From: Phorcus lineatus
Lineage: Eukaryota > Mollusca > Gastropoda > Trochida > Trochidae
Assembly (NCBI GenBank): GCA_921293015.1
Contig: OV121097.1
Location: 13,942,924-14,006,923 of the forward strand
DNA length: 64,000 bases
Direction: 5' to 3'
Both the position numbers and the translations under genes were made by a program. Of the stretch, positions 11,817 to 22,612 are shown in pieces (the stretch's first letter is position 1; each line of letters begins with the position of its first letter). The notes under the pieces were generated by a model. It saw only the letters and a program-made list of their open reading frames with translations. It was not told the origin of the DNA and searched no databases.

Positions 11817-11879
11817 CGGGAGTGCGGCTCTCTGGCGATCCTAAATCACCAGAGGGGGAAGTATACGTTCTGGAGACTA

Positions 11880-12306
11880 CCTACGCTGGAGCGGTGAAGA
11901 GCGGAAAGCTAGCAGACGACGCTCGGGAGTGTAACATCGTGATCAGGAACCTGCAAGAAGAGCCTAAGGAACTACAGGACAGCGCAATCACTAAAGGTAA
12001 AGTCCTCGGACTCGTCAGAGATGAACTTTAACTCAAAGATGTGTAAGCTGTGAGAAAAGAGAATCGCGGAACTGGGAAATACCCTGGTGTAGTCATAGCA
12101 ACTCTTACTTCATCTGAACAAGTGTTTACGAACAAATCTAATCTGAAAAAAGCAAACATTGTGATGAGGTGTACATCGAGAATGACATAGAAGCCGAAAA
12201 ATTGGAAGCTAACTTTAGAACACTTCTCCGAGAAATGTGCAAGCACAAAACGTACACCGAAAGGGGAGGTAAAGTGATGAAAGTCAACCCCAGGCATCAT
12301 AAACAT
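11880..12306 (+). pseudogene. LINE ORF1 relic
   Basis: Plus-strand fragments in shifting frames resemble LINE ORF1 RNA-binding proteins: NIVIRNLQEEPKELQD (about 11935), GVVIATLTSSEQVF (about 12090) and YIENDIEAEKLEANFRTLLR (about 12170). The block order (nucleic-acid-binding segment, then ND....L...R.L) matches the C-terminal half of ORF1. The first frame is open back to 11810 and runs across the DIRS/LINE junction. Broken by at least two frameshifts. Confidence 0.6.
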
Positions 12307-12314
12307 TAGAGGTG

Positions 12315-13380
12315 TGCCCGTCTAGGATTCTGGAACGTGGGTGGATTTTCAATTAAAGACAATGCTAATTCATATTTTAGAAAATCTGTTATTGAATCAT
12401 GTGATTATGATGTGTTTGATGTGTGTGAAACTTCTTAAATCTTAATGATGTTTTAACTTGTGAAGGTTATCAATGGTACGGTAATAACAGATATACCCAT
12501 GGGAAGAGGGGGGTCTGGCGGTGTTGGTGTTTTTGTAAAATATGACTTATTGCTTTAATGTAAATGTGTTAGATAATAATGTCGATGGTATTTTATGGCT
12601 TACATTTTCATCTAAAACCTCTGATTTTGCATTCTGTATCTGTGTGTGCTACCTGCCCCCTAGGAAGGTCGATCCGACCTTGTAGCTCAGAGGAGTTCTT
12701 CAACACTTTGCAAGAGCATGTGTGTCAATATCAAAATATAGGTCGGCTGTACTTATGTTGTGACTTCAACGCAAGATGTTCAAGCAGCACGGACTTCATC
12801 GCGGGGGTGGATCACGTGACCCCACGTGGTGTAATCGACTACGCTGACAACGGTCACGGTAACCTTTTGATTGACTTCAAACAAACATACAAACATGTTG
12901 AACGGCAGAGTTGGTACGGAAGACTTTACTCATGTGTCATATCGAGGCAAATCAGTTGTTGACTACGTATTAGTACCATATGAACAGGTGGCATTTTGTG
13001 AGGATTTTAACGTTCGGCTCGTTTCTGATGTTCAGTTATCTTTCAATCTGCAAGCATGTGAAAAGACACCGGGCCACAGTTTACTAGAATGGACTATTGA
13101 TTTAGACTATATGAGTGAGAAACTGAACTTGTGTGAGAGTGATGGAAAAAGTGTGAACATTCAATATGTAACGTCGGATATTCCTGAATCTTTCCTTAAC
13201 GACACAAATGCTGCAGTTAATGTGGACAGGACAGTGGGACTAATAGAGTCAGCCTCAGTAAGTGGGGATATAAACATAACCTATGGTCACTTCACTCAGC
13301 TACTGGAGTCTGAAATGAAAGACAAGTTGCCAAGCAAACTTATCTCAAACGGACCATTTTGTCTGAGCAAAGCGCTGTAA
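12315..13380 (+). pseudogene. LINE ORF2 endonuclease domain relic
   Basis: The region begins LGFWNVGGFSIKDN, the first motif of an apurinic-type (EEP) endonuclease, followed by YDVFDVCET. It continues with LYLCCDFNARCSSSTDFI (about 12748; the GDFNAR motif with G replaced by C) and RGKSVVDYVLVPYEQ (about 12945; the SxIDYVL motif). Several stops and frameshifts separate the pieces. The longest frame is 12871-13380. Directly upstream of the reverse transcriptase of the same element. Confidence 0.75.
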
Positions 13381-14965
13381 AACCAAACCTTACTGGAATG
13401 AACTTAGTTCAAGTTTTTCCTAAGTAACAGCGAAAGAGAGGGCTTGGGTTAGATTTAAAGGATCAAAGCAGGTAAAGGAAAGATTCAAACGTGGTTTCTG
13501 TTATGAAAGAAAGAATTTTAACAAAACTCTTAGGCAAGCTAAGCGGCGGTTCCAGCAGTTGAAAAGGACAATCTTTCGGAGATGTTACAGAACTCATCAC
13601 GTGATTTCTGGAAGGAACTCGGAAAGCTCGGAACAGCTAACGACCGGAAGACAGACATACCCATGGCAGTAGTGAATAGTGACGATAGTGTGAGCACCGA
13701 TACAGATTCCATCCCGCACGGATAGGAGACTGACTACAGACGCTTGTATCAAGCACAGAATCGCAGCTCAGGATTCGATGAGGGACACCTCAAGTATATC
13801 AAGGAAGAAATGAGCAATATTCCATTCAATACTTCTTATAACTCTGTTTTTCTTACAATCTATGAAGTAAGAAATGCGATTGAGCGAGCTAACTTGAACA
13901 AATCAGCTGGTTTAGATAATATCCCATCTTCTGTGTTGAAGGACGAAACTTGCATCAAACTTCTGTACATGATGATTAACTTTAGCTTCAACAATGGTTG
14001 AATCCCAGCGATAAGGAGCCGTTGAACAATAGAACCTATCCTAAAGTCAAGCCAGCACACCGACCCGAGAAACACCTATAGTTCAGGCCGATAACAGTTT
14101 TATCTATCCCTTCCAAGATTTACGGCGATGTTATCATTCATAGACTTTGTACATTTTTAGAGTGTGAAAATTTATTAGTGGACGAACAAAATGGATTCCA
14201 AAAGGGACGATCGTGCCTCGACAATTTGTATAAACTTCATAGTATTGTTAATAACAGGAAAAATACCAAAAGAGAACTTGTTAATGTTTTATTGATTTTA
14301 GAAAATCTTTTGATTCAATCAACCGAGACTTATTATGGTTCAAATTGGCGGAATATGGAGTCACAAGAAATGTATTAGCAGCAATACTATCCCGCTATGA
14401 CAACGTTACGTGTTCAGTCAAAGTTAACCAGTGTTTCCAGTAGACTCAGGTGTTAAGCAAGGCTGTGTGCCTTCACCGACCTTATTCTCCATCTACATCA
14501 ACGTACTAACTAATGAACTGAAATTAGCCAACTGTGGTATACAAGTAGATGATCAGCTGTAGCTGTACTATTATATGCTGATGATATTGTCCTGTTATCA
14601 CCTGATGCACAGGGATTGCAAAACACTTTTAGATATTTTATATGCTTTGACTTCGAAGTGGAGACTGAAGATAAACCGGGAGAAAACTAAAGTTTTACTC
14701 TTCAGACCGAAAAATGCACTTACACGTCATCAAGTTTTGCGGGGGGGACGAGGATGAGATAGACTAAACTGAAAGTTATAGATACCTGGGGATATGGCTA
14801 AATGAACACAGTGATATGAGACTAGCTGTGAAAGAACTCATCAAAGCAGCTTCCAGGGCACTAGGATTTCCTCTCCATAAGTACAACACATGCACTACAG
14901 CGTCTTCACTCGACTTTTCGAGAGCCTTGTACGGTTTTATCCTATTGTTCAGGAATATTCGGGAG
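13381..14965 (+). pseudogene. LINE ORF2 reverse transcriptase relic (5' part)
   Basis: Recognisable blocks in order: EVRNAIERANLNKSAGLDNI (13870), ITVLSIPSKIYGDVIIHRL (14100), DEQNGFQKGRSCLDNL (14180), a motif-A relic (DSINRD, about 14310), DSGVKQGCVPSPTLFSIYIN (about 14445), and an intact YADD catalytic box at 14574-14585 followed by IVLLSPDAQGLQ, with SKWRLKINREKTKVLLFRP at about 14655. At least five frame changes occur. The coding sequence stops at 14965, where a 3449-base TTAA element is inserted, and resumes at 18423. Confidence 0.85.
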
Positions 14966-15065
14966 TTAATGTATCATCCCAACTGCGGATCCGCCCCATC
15001 TTAAGATGGGACGCGTCCCAACTTGGGATTCCAAGTTGGGACGACCCATCTTAAGATGGGACGGG

Positions 15066-17040
15066 GCATACTTAAACATGTTAATAATATTTATGTTTAA
15101 TAATGAATTGTGTCAGTAGAACTTGTTTTAGATAATTTAGTTCTATTCTTTTCCCACCTACGAAGAAAATTTGATTTGATGTTCATTTACTTCACTTTCT
15201 GACTCGATTTCATCTGTTATAGAGTACGAACAATTCAACACTACCCAAACAATTATCTAAAGTCATATTTGATTCCTGATTGAATCACATTTGTTAAGCG
15301 ACATAACAAAATCAGAGCAATATATAGATTTATATTTAGATAATATTTTTCAGCATTTTTCAAACGACAAATACATACGTAGATCGAACAGCTGTAAACA
15401 GAGAGAAACCAAACGGCTCCACATTTCACAGAGACATATTTGTATCTTAGTTTCTTTACAAAAAGGTGGTATAAACTGTTAACAATCAAAGATATGAAGT
15501 TATTCTAATACAGATCCATGTTTTACAACACTAGTGATAAATTGCGTTTTTAAAAAATATATATTTAAAAAACGTACCTGATACAAAGAAATGAATAATC
15601 CATGCAAAAAACCTTCTATAAGCAGAAATTAAGGTACTCTCCATCGTTACAATCCAGCACTGAATAGACTGAATATGTTAATGTGACAGCTTGGCATGAC
15701 AGAGGCAATGATTGGGCACCAATTTGCCCACCGTAGGTAGTGTTAGGCTAAAACAACATATGGAGACACCATCAGCCAATGCTGTTTTAACAATTTATTA
15801 TCTTGTTTACCTACTTGGCGACTTGGAAATTAAAAGTTCCTAGTATCAAAGTCTGGTTCACAAACAATTTAGATATTTTCAATATACTGAAAACTTTCTT
15901 AACGGCGACAAACCTTTTTCACAGAGTGTTAACGAATTCCTAATAATATCTGTTTATCATTTCGTAAATGATACCAACCGATTTTTAAAGCTCTTTCCTA
16001 AAATTTGTACCAAATCTAAGGTAGACAAAGTTTAATATAAATTTTAGTTTCGTAAGAATAATTGCAAATGTATATTTCCATCAATGTCCTTGTTTTATGT
16101 TTGTTTCAGGAAAAGAATTTATATAGGCATTTCCTGTCTTGCTCATCCTTTTTCCTTTTTGTTTATATATTCTGAATTCTGTGTAACACATGTTTTATGG
16201 AAATAAGATACTGTTTAAATCAGAGTATTATCCTTTCTAACCATTATATGTTTACAGATATTGGATATTCTCATACAATGAAATATGATAATATTTTACA
16301 ACAAGCAATGACAAATTCAATATCAAATTTGTATAAGACATGAGAGATTCTATATAAAATTTGTATAAGCAATAACAATATGAATAATTTAGTCCTCTGA
16401 AGACATGTTAAGAAGCATATTTAAGATAACAAAACGATTAGTTAAGTAGACTTTCAGCTGTAAAACAACAATGATACACTGAAATGTATTTCTTCCCTCT
16501 CACCTACTCATCTTGTGTGACTCCGTTGATTAACTTATTAGCAGTAACAACACACAACAATTATCCCAATTCAACGCTTCTAACAAGCCTAGATAGATAT
16601 ATATAAAAACAACCTTTTCATACTGATCGAAATCACATGTTACCTCGGGTTAAGTAGAAGAAATATTTTTCTCAACTCTGTACCATGGTTTGTGTCAAAA
16701 GGTCTTGTGAAGGTAAACAAAGTTTCTTAATGAACTCAAAGTCAACAAACTCCGTTAATAATCTTCTTTTAGTATTGATAGGAAATCAGTTGAAATATTT
16801 TATTTCTGAATTAGCATGAAGAAATTTCCCTCGCAATATTGAATATCTAAACCGAATTGTGTTGCAACTGTACATCGTATTGGTTTGCCATAACTTTGTG
16901 TTGTATGTTTGATGGTTTCAAAATATTATTTTTATTGACGCGGCATTAATATAAGCTTCCAGCTTGCTTGCAAATCTATTTTATGTTTTTCTAAATGAAC
17001 AAAATATGTTTAAACCATAATCTTCTTTTGTAAATCTTGG
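15066..17040. other. Interior of the TTAA element, no coding sequence
   Basis: AT-rich, without a convincing frame. It contains the hairpin-bearing block at 15651-15830 that is shared with 29198-29390. Confidence 0.45.
15651..15830. repeat. Shared hairpin-bearing block, copy A
   Basis: Similar by eye to 29198-29390. Common segments are CAGCACTGA, GACAGCTTGGCATGA, GGGCACCA, GGCTAAAACAACATA and GTTTTAACAA. The last two can pair as a stem with one mismatch. Function unknown. Confidence 0.5.
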
Positions 17041-17165
17041 AGGTGAGGTGAGTTGGGATTAACGCCGCTTTCAAGATTATTTCACTTATATCGCGGCTGC
17101 TAGTATTAGTGCAGGGAAAAAGCCCGCAACACCATTGTGGCTATGCATTGCGGTGAGTAACTCTT
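17041..17165 (-). repeat. SINE copy 2 (3' part)
   Basis: On the minus strand this carries the tail region of the family: TACTAGCAGCCGCGATA-like sequence, then GTGAAATAATCTTGAAAGCG, then CTCACCTCACC. It lies inside the TTAA element. Confidence 0.65.
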
Positions 17166-17349
17166 GGAAACTAAGTTCTAAATTTTTTAAAATTATATTA
17201 AAAAGCCTTTTTTTCTCCATAAATAATCAATGGATGATGTTAGATTTCATTTTGGTTACTTTACATGATTAACTTTCTGTTTATGAAAAATACTTTCATC
17301 GAATAACAACACAATAACAATAAACATTTGATCACGTCTGCTTCCTATC

Positions 17350-17497
17350 AAGTTCTTCAAGTTCAAGTTCTTTATTCACTAAAACCACTCACAGTGGTAC
17401 ATAGCATATTACATAAATACTAATACAAAATTATGTAACAACGAGGCAGAGTCATTATTGACATTTCTGTAATTGCTCAAATATACATTTTATAATC
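17350..17497 (-). repeat. LINE 3' tail
   Basis: The minus-strand reading TGTACCACTGTGAGTGG is followed by GAATAAAGAACTTGAACTTG, a LINE 3' end with a short microsatellite tail. The same end type is at 63297-63370. Confidence 0.55.
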
Positions 17498-18418
17498 AGT
17501 GATATTGCCGATAGGGGCCAATGCCTTGATAAATATGAATGATAATCATTGACTAAAACAACAAACGATCGGCGTGTACCTTATTGTTACAAGCATGCTC
17601 GTATACAATTGGTACCCATTCTTGTCACTAATTGGAAGGTGACACACAGGTATTAGTGTCATAACCGAACCGGATGTTTACCAAAATCCCTTCTTTCGGA
17701 CCCCCTCCCCCCTCCACCCACCCAACACCCTTCTCTGAACTATACCAAGCAGGTATGTTAGCCATTTGCACCACGACACTGATCAGATCAGGTTCGATCG
17801 GAAATAAGAGGAGGCATAACTGGATTTATTTACTGGACATCTTATAAGCATTGACGGAACACAACTTATAGGTTAGTGTTTGTGAAATATGTTTAAGAAA
17901 AATAAAGTCTTAGATTCGACTATCAAACACAATAAGTACATTGAAATCTTGCTTAATGGAACGGTTTATGTGTAAGAATTTGAACTGATTATAAGGCATT
18001 AGCATTCTTGGTATTCACTAGGAGTGGGTTTTGAGTGTATACAATATTTCTTTCTTTTTTTATTTGCTTAACATGCTGTCACAAATAAAATATTTAAGAT
18101 AATGATGAAATAATTTATAAAAATACTTTTGAAATCGTATTGTACTATGATGAGAGACTCGTATGCTATGAGATATAGATATAGCCAATAAGTCATGAAA
18201 ATCAACATAAAATCAAAATATCTTTCGAGGGCCTTAAAGTGCTATCTAAATGATACATGTTATCATGTTCTTACTAAATTCAACATTAGAATAAGAATAT
18301 TATGAACAAGTTAAAGTATTCGCCGTCCCATCTCAAGATGGGACGTCCCAACTTGGAATTCCAAGTTGGGACGCGTCCCATCTTAAGATGGGACGCGATC
18401 CCAAGTTGGGATGATACA
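17497..18418. repeat. Segment shared inverted with 62165-63036
   Basis: The right-hand 0.9 kb of the TTAA element recurs in opposite orientation at 62165-63036, including its terminus and the C-rich tract near 17700. Confidence 0.75.
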
Positions 18419-18422
18419 TTAA

Positions 18423-18620
18423 CATGTACATAGATTTGTATACTACATAGTGCAGAGCAGCGAGAGCGTTCCTGTGGGTCTCACGGAACACACACAACAT
18501 CGCTGTCAGAGGGGACATGGGCGGGCCTGACAACACAAGTAGTATCTTGAGGTAGCTCGTTTGTGGTGTCGGTTAGAGAGACAACCACAAGGATCACTCA
18601 CAGCTTCGGTACAGGAAGGG
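18423..18620 (+). pseudogene. LINE ORF2 remainder (thumb region)
   Basis: After the TTAA element the LINE resumes: ARAFLWVSRNTHNIAVRGDM (about 18458) corresponds to the RFFLGV..YTPN.AV.GDMGW block after the reverse transcriptase, followed by LWCRLERQPQGSLTASVQ (about 18565). The sequence then passes into DIRS copy 2 in an uninterrupted frame (18561-19223), so the LINE 3' end is missing or displaced. Confidence 0.75.
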
Positions 18621-18639
18621 AAAGCGGAGGAAGTGACTC

Positions 18640-19330
18640 GTGGTAACTCCCTCAACTTCTTCCTCCGCTCGTTCCGTCGTCGGAGGGCTCGGTGGGAGCC
18701 GGCTTCAGTGCCTCAGTGTCAGCAAGTGGGAGCAGTTAGGGTTAGACCCGTCTGTTTGTCGGATATTGCGTCAGGGCTTCCGCATTCCGGTCTCGTCTTC
18801 TCCTACTCTTACTTGTGCTCCAAGGGAGCGTCCCTTGTCACGGGACCGGCTCCAACTAACGTTGGAACAGTTGGAGATATTAATCTCCAAGGGGGAGGAA
18901 CAGGAGGTCATGACCCCGCTTCTAACGCCGGGGTTTTACTCCCCAGTGTTTGTCATACCGGAAAGGAACTAAAAATCACGGTGGCTTATTCACGACTTCA
19001 AGGTATTCAACAGCTCCTACCTCGTTTGGCCACCTTATTTTCGACTCTTTACCCTTCCCTCTGTAATGCGATCTCTGGAGCGCTCCGACTGCATGGTGTC
19101 TCTCGATCTCCAGAATGCGTACCTGAACATCATTCTGGACGGGAGACATTTTCAATCGTGCGTTCTCCCTTTCGGGATTTCATCCGCCCCCTGGCTTTTC
19201 ACTCCAGTGAGCCTATCGTCTAATTTTTACATGAATGCGACATTCAGTGTCTAATGTATGTGGACAATGGGCTCGCTAACGACCGTTCTACCGTCATTCT
19301 CGAGGTACAGCTCAGGTTCACGATAGACCT
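18640..19330 (+). pseudogene. DIRS copy 2 reverse transcriptase relic
   Basis: Blocks: VCRILRQGFRIPV, LQLTLEQLEILISKGEEQEV, TPGFYSPVFVIPER, a stop, then WLIHDFKVFNSSY, YFRLFTLPSVMRSLERSD and MVSLDLQNAYLNI (motif A). A deletion of about 14 codons follows, then GRHFQSCVLPFGISSAPWLF (motif B). The catalytic box reads YVDN (about 19257) rather than YVDD. Downstream LRFTIDLFRRLG matches the motif D region. Inactive. Confidence 0.75.
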
Positions 19331-19423
19331 GTTCCGTCGTCTGGGATGATTAGTGAAGAGAAGTCGGACCCTCAGGTCTTCTGCCTTCACGCTTGGTTTG
19401 TATTAAGAGAGGGTTAAGGAGCA

Positions 19424-19881
19424 GTGGTTACTGGGGGCCGTACATTCTCTATTCCGGCACTGGGGTTTGAACCGGGAGAGATAGATTTCTCTCCGTGTCC
19501 GGTTAGGGCGTTGAGGGTTTACGTGCAGCGTACACGCAGACTGAAGGATGGCAGGCGTCGTCTGTTCTTGCCTCAGTCGCCGAGGAGCACGAAGATCTGG
19601 ACAAGCGAGTGTTGGGGGTATACCTTAGGTCAGCAGTCATCCACGCATACTAGGTGCCACGCCCGTCACGTTCCAACCCGCGTGCGATCCGAGCAGTCTT
19701 AGCCACGATGGCTTACCACTGTAACATTGCAGTCTCGGACGCCATGGCGGGGTGTTTTGGCTTCCTTCGGATGTCTTCACCAATCATTACCTACGAGATC
19801 TCTCCACAGCAGATCTCGAAGGCATCTCTAAGCTGGGTCCGCAGGTTTTCGCTCAGACCGAGAAGGGGACAGTCCTCTTAG
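19424..19881 (+). pseudogene. DIRS copy 2 tyrosine recombinase C-terminus
   Basis: Fragments in two frames: RRLFLPQSPRS (about 19555), then SRSNPRAIRAVLATMAYHCN (19663 on), CFWLPSDVFTNHYLRDLSTA and DLEGISKLGPQVFAQ (19752 frame). NHYLRD carries the presumed nucleophilic tyrosine and is identical to the copy 1 motif. One frameshift lies between these two parts. RNase H and the recombinase N-terminus are deleted. Confidence 0.75.
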
Positions 19882-20200
19882 GAGGAGGGTCTCGTGTGTC
19901 TTTCGATGCTCCTTGCAAAAAACTTCTGTTCGCATCGTTTGTTCTTTGCCGGTTGTTCTTATTTACACTTCCACCCCCATAGGGGTCGGGGACAGTGTGT
20001 TAATCAGGAGTTGAGTGGCTTGGTTGTCTCTTCGATCCGCTTAGCGGTAGAGATAGTGTCTCCCGGGCTGTACCTTGTCCTCACCACTGGGTGGAGGACT
20101 CGTACTCGTAGGTTAGCTTAAACTCAGGGCTTGTCGCTGGTCTCGTCTCTCCCATATATCTACTGACCCACCTCCGTGCAGTGGGATTCTAGGCATAATA

Positions 20201-20536
20201 GGTCTAGTCAACAGATATGTATTTAAATAATAGTACGTTTTTGATTAAACGTAATGATTTATACTTACCCGTTGACTAGACCTACGCACTAGTCCAGCCC
20301 ATCCCCCTCTTGGTCTGTCTTGCCTTTATGGGCCTGTTCAGAGAGTGAAGGCTTCTGGGAGTGACGTCACGAGACTTACCGCCCTTGGAGGGGGATTTTA
20401 CGCATCCGTTACTCCACTGTTTGAAGTTTCGTCTGTGATAATAAGGTTGAAATAAAGCATGCCTAGAGGAGTCAGGCATAGTAAGTCTAGTCAACAGGTA
20501 AGTATAAATAATTACGTTAAATCAAAAACGTACTAA
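20201..20536 (+). repeat. DIRS copy 2 palindromic 3' terminus
   Basis: A complete palindrome (20201-20282: GGTCTAGTCAAC ... GTTGACTAGACC) has the centre TAGTACGTTTTTGATTAAAC. A spacer of about 200 bases contains AATAAA (about 20451) and GTGACGTCAC. An inverted half-copy of the palindrome follows at 20481-20536. Confidence 0.75.
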
Positions 20537-22507
20537 AATATATGATGAAAGCAAAATATTATTTGGGTTATGAGCATACCTGCCTTAGCCTATAGAATTT
20601 TTTATCAGCAATTATCCTTGGAAAATGTTTTAAAAGAAAATATGTAATTATTGGAACCAAAGTCTTCATGCAATTATGGAATTTTTCATAACTTCGAGGT
20701 TTTTAAAAACGTAAATTATTAGTATAAAGTTCTGGTCAATTTACGTTCAACATTGTTTTTATCAGCTTGTAACTATGTCACCGACACTGCAAGAAAAGGT
20801 GGGGTTTCCTCATGCATTATACGGCATTAAACCCTAAGAGTTTAATGCAATTTCCTCTGGAGGAAACCCTAGGCGTTTAATGACATTTCATCAGCATTAA
20901 CCAGGGAATTTCCTCAGCGAAGGAAATGCCATGAAACTTAATTAAACTAGAGGAAACTGCAGGAAATGTTTGTGTTTGTATCAAGTTGAAAATTATTATT
21001 TGCATTGATTATGTGTTGAAGAAATGTTTAGTAGAGATAACATGAAATAATAAGTTATGTCCTGTTAGAGAATTTTGGTGTATCTTTGTTGTACAAATGA
21101 AAAAAAAGATACTTAAACACTCTGAATAAATATTTATATATAAAAATGTTTATCAAATTACATAGATAGTGATAAGAAGCATTAATTGAATTTTATATTT
21201 TAACCATATGCTCTACTAAGTGAAATGGACAATAATAAAAATTAAAGGGTTTGTACTGGTGTATTAAAGGGATAAATGGTACCTTTCATAGGCATAATCT
21301 ATACGTTACAACATAGAAATATGATTTTAGTTTTTAGTTCAATTCATTGATGTGATCGTTATTGGAGACATTGCGTAGCGCGGTGACAAAGCTTAGTAAA
21401 TGCTCATGGCTGTGACTGAAGACTACATTCAAAATATGTTCTACAAATGAAATGCAAATAAACCGTATATACATAATTTATACTATCAAAGCAAGTATAC
21501 TGATAGTTCAGCTGCAAAACAAACATATGAAACGTACCTTTTTCAGAGAATGTATCCATACAAACACAAATATCCAAATCCTGTTATAGGTAGGAACACA
21601 TATTCAACTATTATGACTGATCATTGATAGCACAAGTTGACGGCAGAAAGTTTAACCTACCACGACCAAAGTTTTTTCACATTATGACAAATCATAAACA
21701 AGTTCTATGACTGTCTAATGCTTACTAAAGTTCATTGGTTATTATTTAGCCCCTGAGATCTCATTGGACAACTTGTTAATGTTGAGTTACTTTTTGTTTT
21801 TATAAAGCAGTCACGTGACGCGCCATCCTAATGACATAGAGATTTAGAGGGGGTCACCTCTCTGCACCTGCATGTGTTTATACAGCGTCCTTGACATCTA
21901 TCTAACGAGTGGTCACCGTATGGCACGTAATTGGTCTGAGTGACTTGTCTGAATGGAAACAGACACTAACAAAACAAATACCGTCTCTGTGAAAACAATG
22001 CTTTATTTCTGTATAGAATATATGTAGTGAAAATAAAATAAATATTTACAGTTCATAGATGTATAATTGTTTTCAACGACATTTGTTTGCAGTTTAATTT
22101 TGTACAGACTATTACAGTTTACCTATGATCCATGATCATTTGTGTGTATCATTGCTATCATTGATATTCTTTTGAATCACCTATCAGTGAAAGAAAGGGG
22201 TTTTGGCGCTGATTTAATAGGGTCTGCGTCTGTGCATGTCTTCATTTTTGTCGGCATGACTGGTGTTTTCCGGTTTGCAGGAACCTATACAAATAATTGG
22301 TAAAGCTTGTTTTAAACAAGTAGACGCTTAAACCCCAACCCAACAAGAACGAACAAAGTTTAGATGTAAACAGTTTATCGTTTACGCGAAATAAATAAAG
22401 CAATAATCACCCTTAAAATAATCAAGTAATGAGGCAAAGAAACAAGGTGACAGTTATCGTGAAAATGTATACCTAAGTATATTTCACTTTTTGTGAATCT
22501 TGTACAG
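20537..22507. other. Intron, mostly featureless
   Basis: The segment 20800-20960 is built of repeated AGGAAA/TTTCCT and GTTTAATG motifs and resembles 38000-38170. The patch 21720-21970 is less AT-rich and has TATAAA (about 21802) and CACGTGAC (about 21812), but no exon was recognised. Confidence 0.4.
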
Positions 22508-22612
22508 ATTCCTAAAGTGATTCGGTTCATTACCGGGAAAGCAACATTTCTGATGTTTAAACTAACAGACCAGGGGATTATACTGGCCAACTGCATCTTG
22601 CGAACAATAGAG
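22508..22612 (+). CDS. Possible 35-codon internal exon
   Basis: The frame is IPKVIRFITG...FKLTDQGIILAN...LRTIE, bordered by TTGTACAG (acceptor, 22507) and ATAGAG|GTAATT (donor, 22613). It is phase 0 at both ends and has higher GC than its surroundings. FKLTDQGIIL faintly resembles a beta-hairpin of tensin-type PTB domains (F.V..QGI.L), but this is weak. No partner exon was found nearby, and the phases do not fit the lectin-like gene without a further exon. It could be chance. Confidence 0.25.

Larger units (their letters stand above)
9401..11850 (-). mobile_element. DIRS-type retrotransposon, copy 1 (degenerate)
   Basis: On the minus strand, in order: a gag-like frame (11816-11199), reverse transcriptase (11081-10539), a deleted middle, a tyrosine-recombinase C-terminus (10749 to about 10060), and a palindromic 3' terminal region (9716-9401). 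The combination of DIRS-type reverse transcriptase with a tyrosine recombinase instead of an integrase, and the absence of LTRs, identifies the group. Local GC content is much higher than in the surroundings. It lies inside the large intron of the lectin-like gene, antisense to it, head to head with the LINE that starts near 11880. Confidence 0.8.
14970..18418. mobile_element. TTAA-targeting DNA element with palindrome-built termini
   Basis: Both ends read TGTATCATCCCAAC inward and are flanked by TTAA (14966-14969 and 18419-18422). The first 110 bases or so of each end are inverted copies made of alternating palindromes: CCCATCTTAAGATGGG (14995, 15045, 18376-18393 extended) and a 24-base palindrome starting CCCAACTTGG (15017, 18347). 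No transposase frame was found in the interior, which contains a SINE (17041), a LINE tail (17350) and the element at 15651. The host site is LINE ORF2: its reading frame resumes on the other side when the insert and one TTAA are left out. A piggyBac- or Kolobok-like transposase is the likely mobiliser (inference from the TTAA target). Confidence 0.8.
18621..20536 (+). mobile_element. DIRS-type retrotransposon, copy 2 (internally deleted)
   Basis: Order on the plus strand: reverse-transcriptase relic (18640-19330), remnant of the recombinase (19424-19880), 3' non-coding part with a palindromic terminus (20201-20536). It lacks gag. Related to but clearly diverged from copy 1, judging by LALTLEQVEILVSKG versus LQLTLEQLEILISKG. 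Confidence 0.8.

Noticed and set aside
12028..12306. Minus-strand 92-codon frame
   Set aside because: Antisense of the LINE ORF1 relic; the plus strand carries the recognisable blocks.
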